In this document: one piece after another, positions 41,675-51,823 of the stretch | Layout: every line of letters starts with the position of its first letter | How positions within the stretch are numbered: the first letter of the stretch is position 1 | From: Chrysomallon squamiferum | Lineage: Eukaryota > Mollusca > Gastropoda > Neomphalida > Peltospiridae | Assembly: GCA_012295275.1 (NCBI GenBank) | Contig: CM022677.1 | Span: 10,742,521 to 10,797,520 of the forward strand | DNA: 55,000 nt | Direction of reading: 5' to 3' | Notes under the pieces: model-generated | Told to the model about the DNA's origin: nothing | Database searches by the model: none | The model's input: only the letters and a program-made list of their open reading frames with translations | Position numbers and translations under genes: made by a program

Positions 41675-44600
41675 ATGGCAATGTTTCACTATTTCTTGAT
41701 TTGTTCTGCTGGACTGATTTGTGTTTTAGGTGCGTTTTTTTGTTTGTTTTTCTTTTTTAAATTTTTTGAGTTTTTTTTTTTTTTTTTCATTTTTTTTTTT
41801 TTTTTTTTCTTCTTTTTTTCTTTTTCATTCGTCAAAGTCTATTTTAGCGCTTTAATTTTGGATCTAAAAAGTCACCAAAATCCTTTTGTTGTTTATCTAC
41901 ATGATCCATTTCATCTGTTAATATATATATGAAATTTTCATTACAGTTTCATTGCCTATCATTGACAACATTTATACCTGAAATTGCTTGACAAAGCAAA
42001 ATTATTAGTAACCTACAGAGACATCAGTATCTAAAGTCTATATAGATAGCTAGATAGATAGTTAGACAGAGAGATAGATACATAAGTATGGGTATCAGGA
42101 TAATTGCCCCTGACAACTGCCCCGCCCCAATTTTTCTTCAAATATACCATTTAGAAAGATTTTCAAGCAACATTCCAATAAATTAGCCAAAGTGTGTTAC
42201 ATTAAACTTGATTAAAGGCATTTGGATTGCTAATTCCAATAAATTAGTCAAAGCAAACCTGAGTCACCTAATTACTAATTAAACTTGAGTAAAGGCATTT
42301 GGACTACTTTGATCTGCTAAAAATCCGCTAAAACATTTTATAAAGCTAATAAGTGTCAGCTAATAACTAACTCAGGCTAATTAAATGCTAAAGCTTCCTT
42401 TGATTTGGCAAATGCTCCATAACTGAAACAGTATATTAGGTCATGCCTTCTAGCAAAACTATTCTATTCTATAAGGTGAAGTTCTGGACTCAGAGTATGG
42501 TCATCCAAAACTTGCCTTCGAAAACTGTGTATGTCCAACAGAAGAAAGTCAATGGTGGAGTGATTTGAAGGAAGAAAGCAACAGGTCTAAAGCTAAACTG
42601 TACTGTGACTGGATGCTTCTTTCATTTGAGCCAATGCATCTAGCGTCAAATTCAACTCATTAGTCTAGCAGTTTGTTACAATACTGATGAAGAGTTTGCT
42701 TTACTGATCCGTCAGATAGCTACAACTGCATTCGTTCCAACTGATGGTGATGATTCTGTATTACAGATACTGGAGTATTTTGAGGACAACTTCATCTATT
42801 ATTGCCAGTATGGCAGAGCTGGTCGCAGACATAATCCGCGTTACAATGTTGGCATGTGGAACATGCACAAGAGGTTGGAAAAGAAAATTGGTGCGGACTA
42901 ACAATTTCCTGGAAGGGTGGCACTGTTGCTTCCAGTCAAGCATTGGTCCTACCATCAGAATTTCTGTAAATTTATAGACATTTTAACGCGTGAACAAAAA
43001 CTAATGAACTGGAAATAAACCAGATGATTGGCGAGGAAGCACCTCAACCATTTCATCGAAAATTCAAGAAGCGTCACTGCTTTTGTTGAGACTGGTCAAA
43101 CAGTGAGAAAAGCGACTCGTCTTGAACTGTTTGAGTGGGATAGCACAAAACATCAAAGTGTGGAAAACTGAAAATGTCACTAAACTCTTGTAAGTTGGTC
43201 TTACTATACATGGTTATAGTTGAACCTGTACTTGTGAATGAACTGTTGCTATACAAAGAGAGAACTATGGACAGACTACTCTGAATTTCATTTTATTTGT
43301 GAAGTATTAAAAAACTTGTCATATATATATATATTTCATTATGCTTGAAAATCATAACTGGAAGAAAAAATGGGGTGGGCAGTGGTCCAGGAGCAAGTGT
43401 TCTGGTATCAAAAATATATAGATATACATATGTATGTGTGTTTATCAGGAGCGGAAAAGTTAACACGAAGGTTTATTGAACCAGTTAACTTCTTGCGGCC
43501 ATGAATAGAACTGTTTGACAAATTGCGAGACTCGTTAAATAGAACTGACCTTTTCGCCTTCTCTCTTGTTCTTGCATTTTTTGATGAAAGACACATCCCA
43601 AATGACTATTTTCATACATGGTGTCACTTTTTCCCATGAAGAGTCGGACATTGTTCAACTACATGGCACCACCAGTGGAAAGGACATGTTTTCATTATCA
43701 GTTTTCACTCCCTTGATTTCAATGTCTTGATGGTGTGATTGAAAGTTCGCCCAGTTGGACACTGTCACACCATCCATAAACTTTCCAAAGAGTTTAATGT
43801 TGCGTGAAATTCACAGAGGAAACATCGCCAGTTCCATCGATCTTCAAAATTTGCTTCGTGGAGCCATGTCGTGGTTGGGATGTCCTACGTCTTTGTTGTT
43901 TTCCTGACAACAACTTGCAGACTTGTACTGCAGTCGTCACGTCACTGCGGCAAGAATTTGCCTCCCGTTCGGGAGGTATCCGAGCTCTATCTCCAGATTT
44001 CAAATTTCGGAAATGCAGTATACAAAGTATCGCCTTCACTCGCAGTTCTCTGACCATATTTCGCCTGACACTGAATCGCTGCTTTCATGTATACCTCCCA
44101 TCTTATTAACTCTTCTAACATTCGTTAAAAGTGAATTTACTGTTTTGAAATATTTTTTTTCTTATTTCATATTCTGGCCCTCACGCTCTTCCCATAAGAT
44201 CCACCCGGCCACTGTTCTAAAACGTTTGCCCGCCCCCGGTCTATAAAAACAAACAAGTGCTATAAAGTTAGTTAAAATGCTGTTAATTCTGAGCACGCAC
44301 ACACACACACATACACACACAGAGATATATTAGATTTATATCATGGCATGATTATGTAACGTATCACACTGTTAGTAATTTATAATTATATCTGAGCGAA
44401 CGTCATTTCATGAAAATGTCTTATCATTATGAATGAAGGGCGTGGTTTAGATTCCTAAAAATAAAAAAATAAAAAATAAAATAAAATAAAATAAAACCTA
44501 AATATAAAATACAATAAACAGACAAACAAACAACTAAATAAATAAAAATAATTAGACGAAAAAGAACAATTTAATAATTAAAACTAATAAATAAACAAAC

Positions 44601-45357
44601 AAACAAAAATTAAATAAAATAAATAAATAAATAAAAACTAATAATAAACAAACAAACAAACAAAAATAAAAAAAAAATAAATAAATAAATAAAACTAAGT
44701 AAATATACATGAATAATTTAGAAATTAAAGTAATAAATAAACATCAAGAAAATAATAAATAAAATAAAATAAAATAAAATAAATACATTTCGGTGATCCG
44801 GAGCTAAAAGTGAGCAAAGATCCAAAATCAAGATTTACATTATATTTTGAACAGGACCAGTCAGAGATCAAAGCCTTTCTTTTATTTATTTATTTTTTTT
44901 TTTTACGTCACGATCTAAAAATTATCAATGATTCAAGACCTGCATTAAGAAGGACTCACATTATATATTGTACAGTAATCCGAGATCAAAAATCTTAATT
45001 GATTCGTTTTTTTCTTCAGGTTTGCGTCTAACACTGACCAAAGATCCACGAGCTAGGTTAAGAAAGTTTTATCGGTTATACTGTACAGTAATGCCTGTGT
45101 CCGAGATTAAAGATTTTGTCTTTTTTCATAAGAGTATGCGACCCCAAACCTTCACCGGAGTTTGTCAGGCCCGACGAACCTGCGATGGTTTCGTTCGCTA
45201 CAGAAGTGGATACTACTGCGGTTGTCTTTCCAAAACCGAGCCAGTTAGAGTGTACTTTCTGAACATACGGAAGTTGATAATGAGTGACTTCACTATGTGG
45301 AGATGTTTTCATAGTGGCGAGGTGGCGGTTGTAAACGTGACGCAGTATTCTAGATAA
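41675..45357 (+). CDS. Small secreted protein with one Ig-like domain, two exons
   Basis: Exon 1 (41,675-41,729) encodes a signal peptide, MAMFHYFLICSAGLICVLG, and ends in phase 1 at a GTGCGT donor. Exon 2 (45,020-45,357) starts after TTTTTTTCTTCAG, joins in phase and ends TAA, for 130 residues in all. Exon 2 has an Ig-like layout: LYCTV as the first Cys strand, GVCQARRTC, YYCGC, and the pattern SDFTMWRCF, which resembles the D.x.G/A.x.W/Y.x.C end of Ig V-type domains. There is no transmembrane segment, so a soluble product is expected. The 3.3-kb intron carries a dead transposon and decayed copies of exon 2. I did not recognise a named family. The exon 1 to exon 2 link rests on matching phase and distance only. 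Confidence 0.62.
42092..43410 (+). mobile_element. Degenerate MULE-type DNA transposon with terminal inverted repeats
   Basis: The left end, GGTATCAGGATAATTGCCCC, continues to TTTTTCTTC. The right end read in reverse, GATACCAGAACACTTGCTCC, continues to TTTTTTCTTC. These are about 50-bp inverted repeats with scattered mismatches. Inside lies a broken transposase-like frame. I could not find a clear 9-10 bp target duplication, which fits an old insertion. It sits in the long intron of the Ig-like gene. Confidence 0.75.
42580..43120 (+). pseudogene. MULE transposase remnant
   Basis: The frame shows TVTGCFFHLSQCI, then a TAG, then continues with DEEFALLIRQIA, LEYFEDNFI and NPRYNVGMWNMHKRLE, all typical of the C-terminal half of MULE-type transposases. 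A one-base frame change follows near 42,895, after which NNFLEGWH appears in another frame, and more stops come later. The N-terminal half and catalytic region are not recognisable. It is non-functional. Confidence 0.75.
43440..44250. other. Coding-like degenerate island of unknown origin
   Basis: This interval is less A+T-rich than its surroundings and CpG-containing, with short protein-like frames in several registers (for example LFDKLRDSLNRTDLFAF on plus, and an 87-residue frame on minus at 44,057-43,794). Stops interrupt all of them. A hAT-type transposase remnant is one possibility, but I cannot support it firmly. Confidence 0.3.
44290..44880 (+). repeat. Segmental duplication, downstream copy, with decayed Ig-exon fragment
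   Basis: This is the same order of parts as 40,684-41,125: a CA tract, 'TTATATCATGGCATGATTAT', 'GGGCGTGGTTTAGATTCC', an AAAT array, and 'CGGTGATCCGGAGC'. It ends in a decayed exon fragment at about 44,801-44,880 (LKVSKDPKSRF-like). Confidence 0.65.
44905..44998 (+). pseudogene. Second decayed copy of the Ig-like exon's 5' part
   Basis: A T-tract followed by ACGTCACGATC stands where the live exon has a T-tract and TTCAGG. The next bases read LKIINDSRPALRR..IIYCTV, parallel to LTLTKDPRARLRKFYRLYCTV (split here as LTLTKDPRARLRK and FYRLYCTV) of the live exon at 45,020. The acceptor AG is lost and the copy ends in a stop, so it cannot be used. Confidence 0.7.
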
Positions 45358-45582
45358 AGTTAAGAAATAATATCTTAGTTTCCATAGTGATTTACAATCG
45401 TTAATGCTCGTAATAGTAATAACTGAATCTTTGTTTTTAAACGCGTTTCGTAATAAATCTTTCGAAAATCATTATCTTAAAACTTATTATTTTTACTTGT
45501 TTCAGAAATACATTCTAATTTTTTTCATAATAAATTTTATGTTACTTCATTGGTTTCACTTCGAAATAATGACCCATTTGTA

Positions 45583-45618
<36 letters not shown>

Positions 45619-45620
45619 AT

Positions 45621-45669
<49 letters not shown>

Positions 45670-46311
45670 GCTACTACTACTATTACTACTACTACTTTTT
45701 TGTAGAGATAGGTCAGCAGAAATCATCATCATTCTTTTTATTATTACTTTATTTTCATTACTCTTTTATTTTTCTGCAAACTGACTTAATGAAAAAATAA
45801 AAAATTAAATAAATAAATAAATAAATAAATAATAAAAATAATAATAATAATAAAATGAATAAGATAAAAATATCTTTAAACTGTCTAATTTTCGACCAAA
45901 TATTAAGATTTTGGTTGTGCTTTATTCCAGACAGAAAAACAACGGACTGCACAGGAGAATTTCCTTGGAAGTAAAACATTTTATCGAAAATAAACCTTCA
46001 GCAATTTTACATGTTAATTAGTAGACGTTAGAAGAACATATGGATAAAACAGTCAAATAAGTAGAATATAATATACAAATCGTTTATAAGTAATAAATAA
46101 AAGCTGATTAACCCATGTGAGTATTTAATAGTTGTCAAATTGTCTATTTAATCTTTATTATATATTTAAATATTCTCAGTAGATACAAACGTTTCAAACT
46201 GTTTAATAATTCTCTTCGGTAGATGCCACGTGTAAAATATTCTAAGATAATACCATCATTGAAATGACGTCAGAGGCAAATGTTGAGTGGCTTTATAGTT
46301 AAGAGTTTCTG

Positions 46312-46362
<51 letters not shown>

Positions 46363-46504
46363 CGAATTTAAATTTTGTGTTGGGCAAGGCAAATGTTTCC
46401 TTCGGTTTAATAACACTTTTTAGAGCTCTAAGGCAACTTTCCACAGAAGCGATTAGTGGTATTGCTACTGAAGACTAGGAATGACTGTGACTCAGATTCA
46501 AATT

Positions 46505-46537
<33 letters not shown>

Positions 46538-47200
46538 TGCTATAATGTAGTAGATTAGTTCGTTAAAATTACTCTTAATTCTATTACTTTGAGTTAAAAC
46601 ATTTTCTAAGGAAGTGCAAAAGGTCAGGGTCAGCATAATTTCTTAAAAGTTGAATATTTGTGGATTTGATATAAACTACCTGGATATGAAGTTGATAGCT
46701 GAATACCCAAGTCAGTCATCCCATCACCCAAGAAGAAAGGAAAAACTGACGAGATTGTGACAGCCACTGGCTGGCTTTATGAACATGTAGGTCTTCATTG
46801 TCAATATATTTGAACATATTTCAAAAAGTGTACGTTTCCTTTATTTTTATTTTACCGATAATAATTATTATTACTTATTATTGAATATTTTATCATTCTT
46901 AATGTTTAGTCTCCTAATGCTAATGTTATTGTACCACTGGCTAATGGCTGCCTGAATATCACCACCAGATTGTGTCGCAGATATCTATTTTCCTTGAAAA
47001 ACGTTATGAAAACAAACCCACGTGCATGATGATTAAAATAGACACATACCCGACATACTTTCCAAACAGACCAATCATATCGCTATGACACGAACAGAAC
47101 GCCATTTTTTCCCCCACTGCTTCAGTAACGCAGTAATGATCCAATTATCAAACATTTCATGGAGTGATTATCACCTCATGTAAATAGCATCATATGGGGT
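45358..47200. other. Intergenic region without a recognised gene
   Basis: The interval contains TTA and ACT arrays at about 45,590-45,690, AAAT and AAT arrays near 45,815-45,850, a CA tract at 46,314-46,361 and a GT tract at 46,508-46,536. A single TGACGTCA lies at 46,265-46,272. The open frames are short and without conserved pattern. Confidence 0.55.
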
Positions 47201-47207
47201 GCTAATG

Positions 47208-47319
47208 TTCTGGAAGCATCAACATCAGGAAATTCCAGAACATTCGAGCAGTAACCACATGACACATCATGTCACGTTGACATTCCTTGACGAAAATCCA
47301 CAGCTATAATAACCAATCA
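47208..47319 (+). promoter_or_regulatory. Candidate promoter of the TNF-receptor-like gene: kB, HSE, TATA and CCAAT motifs
   Basis: TTCTGGAA lies at 47,208-47,215. GGAAATTCC, a palindromic kB-type site, lies at 47,228-47,236. It overlaps TTCCAGAACATTC at 47,233-47,245, a perfect three-unit heat-shock element. A TATA-like CTATAAT is at 47,303-47,309 and CCAAT at 47,313-47,317. About 100 bp further on, a donor-like TTACAG|GTGCGC at 47,418/47,419 could end an untranslated first exon that splices to 48,596. Rel/NF-kB and HSF binding are established for such motifs. Use here is inference. Confidence 0.45.
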
Positions 47320-47440
47320 AAACTGTTTATTTCAATCACTGCACCTGAAAAATACTCGTTTTACATAAGCAGATTGAACGGTTACGGAGAGAGAGGGTTG
47401 GAGCTTCACAAGTTACAGGTGCGCTGATGTTTTTCGACAC

Positions 47441-47642
47441 CAAAGCAGTTGTATGATTTACATAAATAAACGAATTTTAAACTGTTATTTCGATCGAAGT
47501 TTATTACATTTTTTTTTTATATATATATATATATATACATATATTAAAAAAAAAGAGTTGTAAATAACTTCCTGGTTAATAAACTTAGATCGAAATAACA
47601 GTTTAAAATTCGTTTATTTACGTAAAACATACCACTGCTTTG
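47441..47642. repeat. Long inverted repeat (MITE-like)
   Basis: The left arm at about 47,441-47,505 starts CAAAGCAGTTGTATGATTTA. The right arm at about 47,577-47,642, reverse-complemented, starts CAAAGCAGTGGTATGTTTTA. The arms are about 65 bp and nearly identical, around a 70-bp A+T core. No target duplication is obvious. It lies in the candidate 5' UTR intron of the TNF-receptor-like gene. Confidence 0.8.
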
Positions 47643-47863
47643 CTGTATATATATATATTCAGTAATTGTTACGCATATTATTGTTTTAGTGATTATGTTG
47701 ATGTTTATATTTAACAAAAACGAGAGAAACTGATCTTGTATAATTATAGTTACCCGATTTTAGGTATTGCTTGAAAACGCATACAACATGATTATGTTGG
47801 TACTGTAATGCGTTGTAACATTTTCGCATTCAGTTATTATTTTGTTTTTGTTTAATGAATTGG

Positions 47864-47867
<4 letters not shown>

Positions 47868-47917
<50 letters not shown>

Positions 47918-47918
47918 T
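47868..47918. repeat. (TTA)n microsatellite
   Basis: Uninterrupted TTA triplets. A second, shorter run lies at about 48,511-48,541. Confidence 0.9.
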
Positions 47919-48509
47919 TCTTTTCATTATTTTAATACTACTTCTACTACTACAAAGAATTAAACACTCACATAGAAAATTTGTATGATATTAGTTATCT
48001 AAAGTGACAGATGTATTTTATTACTGTCACATCTTTATTTTCTCTTTCAGATACTAATATGAATCTAACACAATATGTTAAATGTTCAGATATGTGTACT
48101 AAATTATATATATATATACTAATAGTTCTTCTTTAGATACAGTTATTTATATTTTATTATTGTCAAATACATATTTGAAACAGTCTGCTTTTGAATTATG
48201 CATGCTTTGTTTTAATTTCTGTGATGCAAATTCAAACGAGTTTTGTATTTTTTAAAATTTACTATTTTCATTTATTATCATGTCTAGCAGAAGACTAAAG
48301 TGATTAGTGAATTAATAATGAGAAAACAGTCACACATGTCTTAATTTGTATCTGTTAAATACAAGTTTCTTTCTTTATTTTGTTTTTACTGTTTATTTTA
48401 TTATTATTTTTTTTTGATAAAGATTTTATTCTGCTTCTTGAAATCTGAAAAATCCTGAAACCTAGACCATCTCCAGCATCAAGCTTGTCAGATAAATGGT
48501 TCAGTACCT

Positions 48510-48544
<35 letters not shown>

Positions 48545-48606
48545 TTTTTCACATATATTTCATTAATGTTTTTTATTTTTGTTTTGTTTTTCCAGACATT
48601 ACAAAC

Positions 48607-51422
48607 ATGAAACTATTACATGGATTGATGATTTTTGTAATAGTTGCAGCAATGCCAATACTAGAAGATAGTAATGAAATTCAGGTATGTTTTAATAAAG
48701 CAACTCATTTTCAAAACTGGGTGCATCCAACACCAATCACATCCAAAAACAATGTATACAACACAACACAACCCACAACACTAAAATGGTAATTGAAACT
48801 AGAATCATAGTACATAATTTTAACTGATCATTGTAATTTAACATTATATCTGCTTATTCATTCTTTTGATTTTTCTTTTTTCAGACATATAAAGTTAAAA
48901 TTGATGGAACATATACAACTTGTAAAAAGTGTCCTGCTGGTACACGACTTGTAGCAAACTGCACAGAGAACGGTGGTGAATCAAAATGTGAGCCTTGTGA
49001 AGAAGGGTTTTTCCAGTCGAGTTACACTCGTGCTACTAGATGTGCTAAATGTGACAAGTGTGACAGCACAACTCAAACAGAAGAAAAGAAATGCACCAAC
49101 ATGAGCAACACACAGTGCAGATGTAAAGAAGGATTTCAACTAAAAAAGATTGGGGGCAATATGAACATTGAAGTGTGTATTAAGGGTAAGCCAATAATAT
49201 TTCAGTTGCTTCAAGTTATTATTAATTCAAGTTGTATGTTTTTATGTCAGGGATTGACAACCTTTTTTGCCTCTGTGGGCCAGATCACATATTACCAAGT
49301 CTATATAAAAAATTTAAAATATAAACATTCTTAATTCAGTTGTTTTAATACAGCTTCACATTAGTATTCAAGTAAAACTGCCAGTAATGAAACAGCAATA
49401 CTTCAAATAATGATACAAGCTTAGTATAAATCTGACATTGTGACTTATGGCATAACTTTTGCTTCGCTAAACAGAAGAAGTACTCAAGACACTTTCAAAT
49501 AATAGCAGGTTATTTATTAACATTGGTGCAGTAATAAGATTACATTAAAATAAAACTTACTCTCCACTCACAAATGGTACATGGCTTTGTTGAAAAGTAT
49601 TCTTTGCTTTAACATAGGTAACTTAGAATTGATTTTGAAAAGATACACAGCAATTTAATAGTTAATTACTTTTCTAGGAATATTCCCCCCCCCCCAAAAA
49701 AAATGAACATTTTTAAAATCTGGTGAACAAAAAGAACCCAATGAATTGCTCATAAGCAACCAGTCAATGGCTGTAAACACATACATCAAACTACATCTGT
49801 CTCTAAACAAACAGCTACAAACTTCTTTCTTTAAACATTGATGATGGACTGGACTGTCATGATAAACTCTTGTGTCTTGTTGTGTTCACTATTAAAATAT
49901 TCATACAGAAATAGGAATACACCAGCATACACTTTATAACTAATTCTAGATGCAAATATTTAGATCTATATATAATTGTATTATGTATTATAGATAAACA
50001 TAACAAATTTAGTAATTTAATTTAGTTGTGAATATTTAGATGTAGATTATATTACATGTATAAATAGTAATAATAAACAAGTCACAGATGTACTTTATAT
50101 CAGTAAGATCTTATATTCTGTTTCACTGTTAATAGGAGTCAAACACAAGGTTTTAAATGTACAATAATACACATATGTGTAATATACATTATATTACATG
50201 ACTGTTTATTTGGGTTCTTCTTTACATACAGTTATTTATATTTTATTATTGTTAAATACATTTTTATTTTTTGTTTCAGATACTAGTGGCACAACTAGTT
50301 CTAAAGGTAACAGACATACACAGATACACATGTGTACACACACAGACACACAAACACCCCCCCCCACACACACAAACTCTCAAAGACTATTTTTATCTGC
50401 TGTTAGCTGTGAAACAAACAGCTACAAACTTCTTTCTTTACACATTGATGATGAATTGACTGGACTGTCATGATAAACCCTTGTGTCTTGTTGTGTTCAC
50501 TATTAAAATATTCATACAGAAATAGGAATACACCAGCATGCTAGAGAATAATCACTCGCAGGTTCCAACTGCTGATTTCATTCTATAATTATACATAATA
50601 AATATTAGTTGTAAATATTTAGACCTATGTATAATTGAATTATGTATAATAGATAATAATAATAAATAGTAGTAGATACATAGATAGTAATAATAAACAG
50701 TATTAATTTATGATTAATTCTAGTTGTAAATATTTAAATCTGTATATAATTGTATCATGTAAAAATAAACAGTAGCAGTTTATGATTAATTTAGTTGTAA
50801 ATATTTAGATCTCTGTATAATTGCAGGGCTCGAAAAGGCCACCAGGTAATCAAATGCATTTCGAATAAGTTTCAACCTGTGTAATTTTATTTTGTATGTA
50901 GATAGTAATAATAAACAATAATATTTTATGATTAATTCTAGTTGTAAATATTTAAATCTAGATATAATTCTTAGTCTCTAGTTAAATATTTTAATTATTA
51001 TAACTTCTAGTTGTAAATACATTCAAAGAAATGATATATTAGACATTAGAATATAGTCACAGTTATATTTAGTATTTCAAATACATTTTTAACTTCTCTT
51101 TTAGATACTGATGGTGGTGGAAATAGAGAGAGAGAGACACACACAATTAAACAGACAAAGATAATTTACATTACATGATTATGTATCTAAAATCACAGAT
51201 GTACTTTATGTTTGTTAAATCTTTATATTCTGTTTCAGATAAAACACAAGATTTACAATAATATAATGTGTAATAAATTATATTACAGGATTATTTATAT
51301 AGCTTCTTCTTTACATACAGTTATTTATATTTTATTATTGTTAAATACATTTTTATCTTCTTTTTCAGATACTAGTGGTGCAACCATTTCTAAAGGTAAC
51401 AGACACACACAGATACACATGT

Positions 51423-51475
<53 letters not shown>

Positions 51476-51685
51476 CAAAGACTATTTTTAACTGCTGTTA
51501 CAGTTAAACTTGAGATAAAATAAACTTTTATCCTTAGATCTGAATGAGATGCATTGTGTTAAAGTAATGCGCATACAACACATGTACACACAGACATACA
51601 CACATACACACATATACACACACTGGTACTAATGTCAATGACATGTATAGTATTAAAGTATTTTCATGAGCACACATGTAAAAAC

Positions 51686-51742
<57 letters not shown>

Positions 51743-51823
51743 TTTCAATGTTATCTATTTTTATTTTTAGGACGAATACTGTTCCTAGTGATTTCGTTTT
51801 TGGTGGCAACATTTAAAAAATAA
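48607..51823 (+). CDS. TNF-receptor-superfamily-like protein with hydrophobic C-terminus and no cytoplasmic tail
   Basis: Five exons join in phase: 48607-48684, 48885-49185, 50280-50306, 51369-51395 and 51771-51823, giving 161 residues. The 5' UTR part of exon 1 starts at 48,596 after TTTTTCCAG. Exon 1 encodes a signal peptide (LLHGLMIFVIVAAMPI). Exon 2 encodes TNFR-type Cys-rich repeats: CKKCPAGTRL, CEPCEEGFF, CAKCDKCDS and NTQCRCKEGF. The 27-nt exons 3 and 4 encode DTSGTTSSK and DTSGATISK, a short Ser/Thr linker. Exon 5 encodes GRILFLVISFLVATFKK and the stop. There is no death domain or TRAF-binding tail. The hydrophobic end could be a GPI-attachment signal or a very short membrane anchor, as in decoy-type receptors (inference). 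Alternative exons that I cannot see could add a tail. Confidence 0.75.
49248..49330 (+). mobile_element. hAT-like transposon end (fragment)
   Basis: CAGGGATTGACAACCTTTTT followed by GCCTCTGTGGGCCAGATC resembles the left end of hAT elements. No matching right end or target duplication was found downstream, so this is a fragment or a chance match. It sits just after exon 2 of the TNF-receptor-like gene. Confidence 0.4.
49795..50550 (+). repeat. Tandem intronic duplication in the TNFR-like gene
   Basis: The segments 49,800-49,940 and 50,412-50,542 are nearly identical (AAACAGCTACAAACTTCTTT, then GGACTGTCATGATAAA, then ATTCATACAGAAATAGGAAT). They are about 610 bp apart and flank the first 27-nt exon. 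A shorter unit with 'TTATGATTAATTCTAGTTGT' and 'AAATATTTA.ATCT' recurs about seven times between 49,945 and 51,020, and again near 53,590. Confidence 0.8.
50080..51475 (+). repeat. Duplicated blocks carrying the 27-nt exons
   Basis: Blocks at about 50,080-50,360 and 51,190-51,470 share the same order: CACAGATGTACTTTAT, ATTCTGTTTCA, TTCTTCTTTACATACAG, ATTTTATTATTGTTAAATAC, acceptor, 27-nt exon, donor, and a CA-rich tail. A third copy without the exon lies at about 48,000-48,190, before the signal-peptide exon. A decayed acceptor plus exon start (DTDGGGNR) is at 51,105. Confidence 0.8.
51697..51738. repeat. (CA)n microsatellite before the last coding exon
   Basis: Uninterrupted CA tract ending about 32 bp upstream of the exon 5 acceptor of the TNFR-like gene. 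Confidence 0.9.

Noticed and set aside
45076-45312. Minus-strand 78-residue open frame over the Ig-like exon
   Set aside because: It is the antisense shadow of the plus-strand exon, which has a signal peptide exon, matching phase and a Cys/Trp pattern.
51105-51131. Third 27-nt exon candidate of the TNFR-like gene (DTDGGGNR)
   Set aside because: The acceptor is good, but no GT donor follows at the expected place because a GA run replaces it. I treat it as a decayed copy.
51239-51265. Fourth mini-exon candidate after TTCTGTTTCAG
   Set aside because: The sequence after the acceptor does not resemble the DTSG exons and has no donor in phase.
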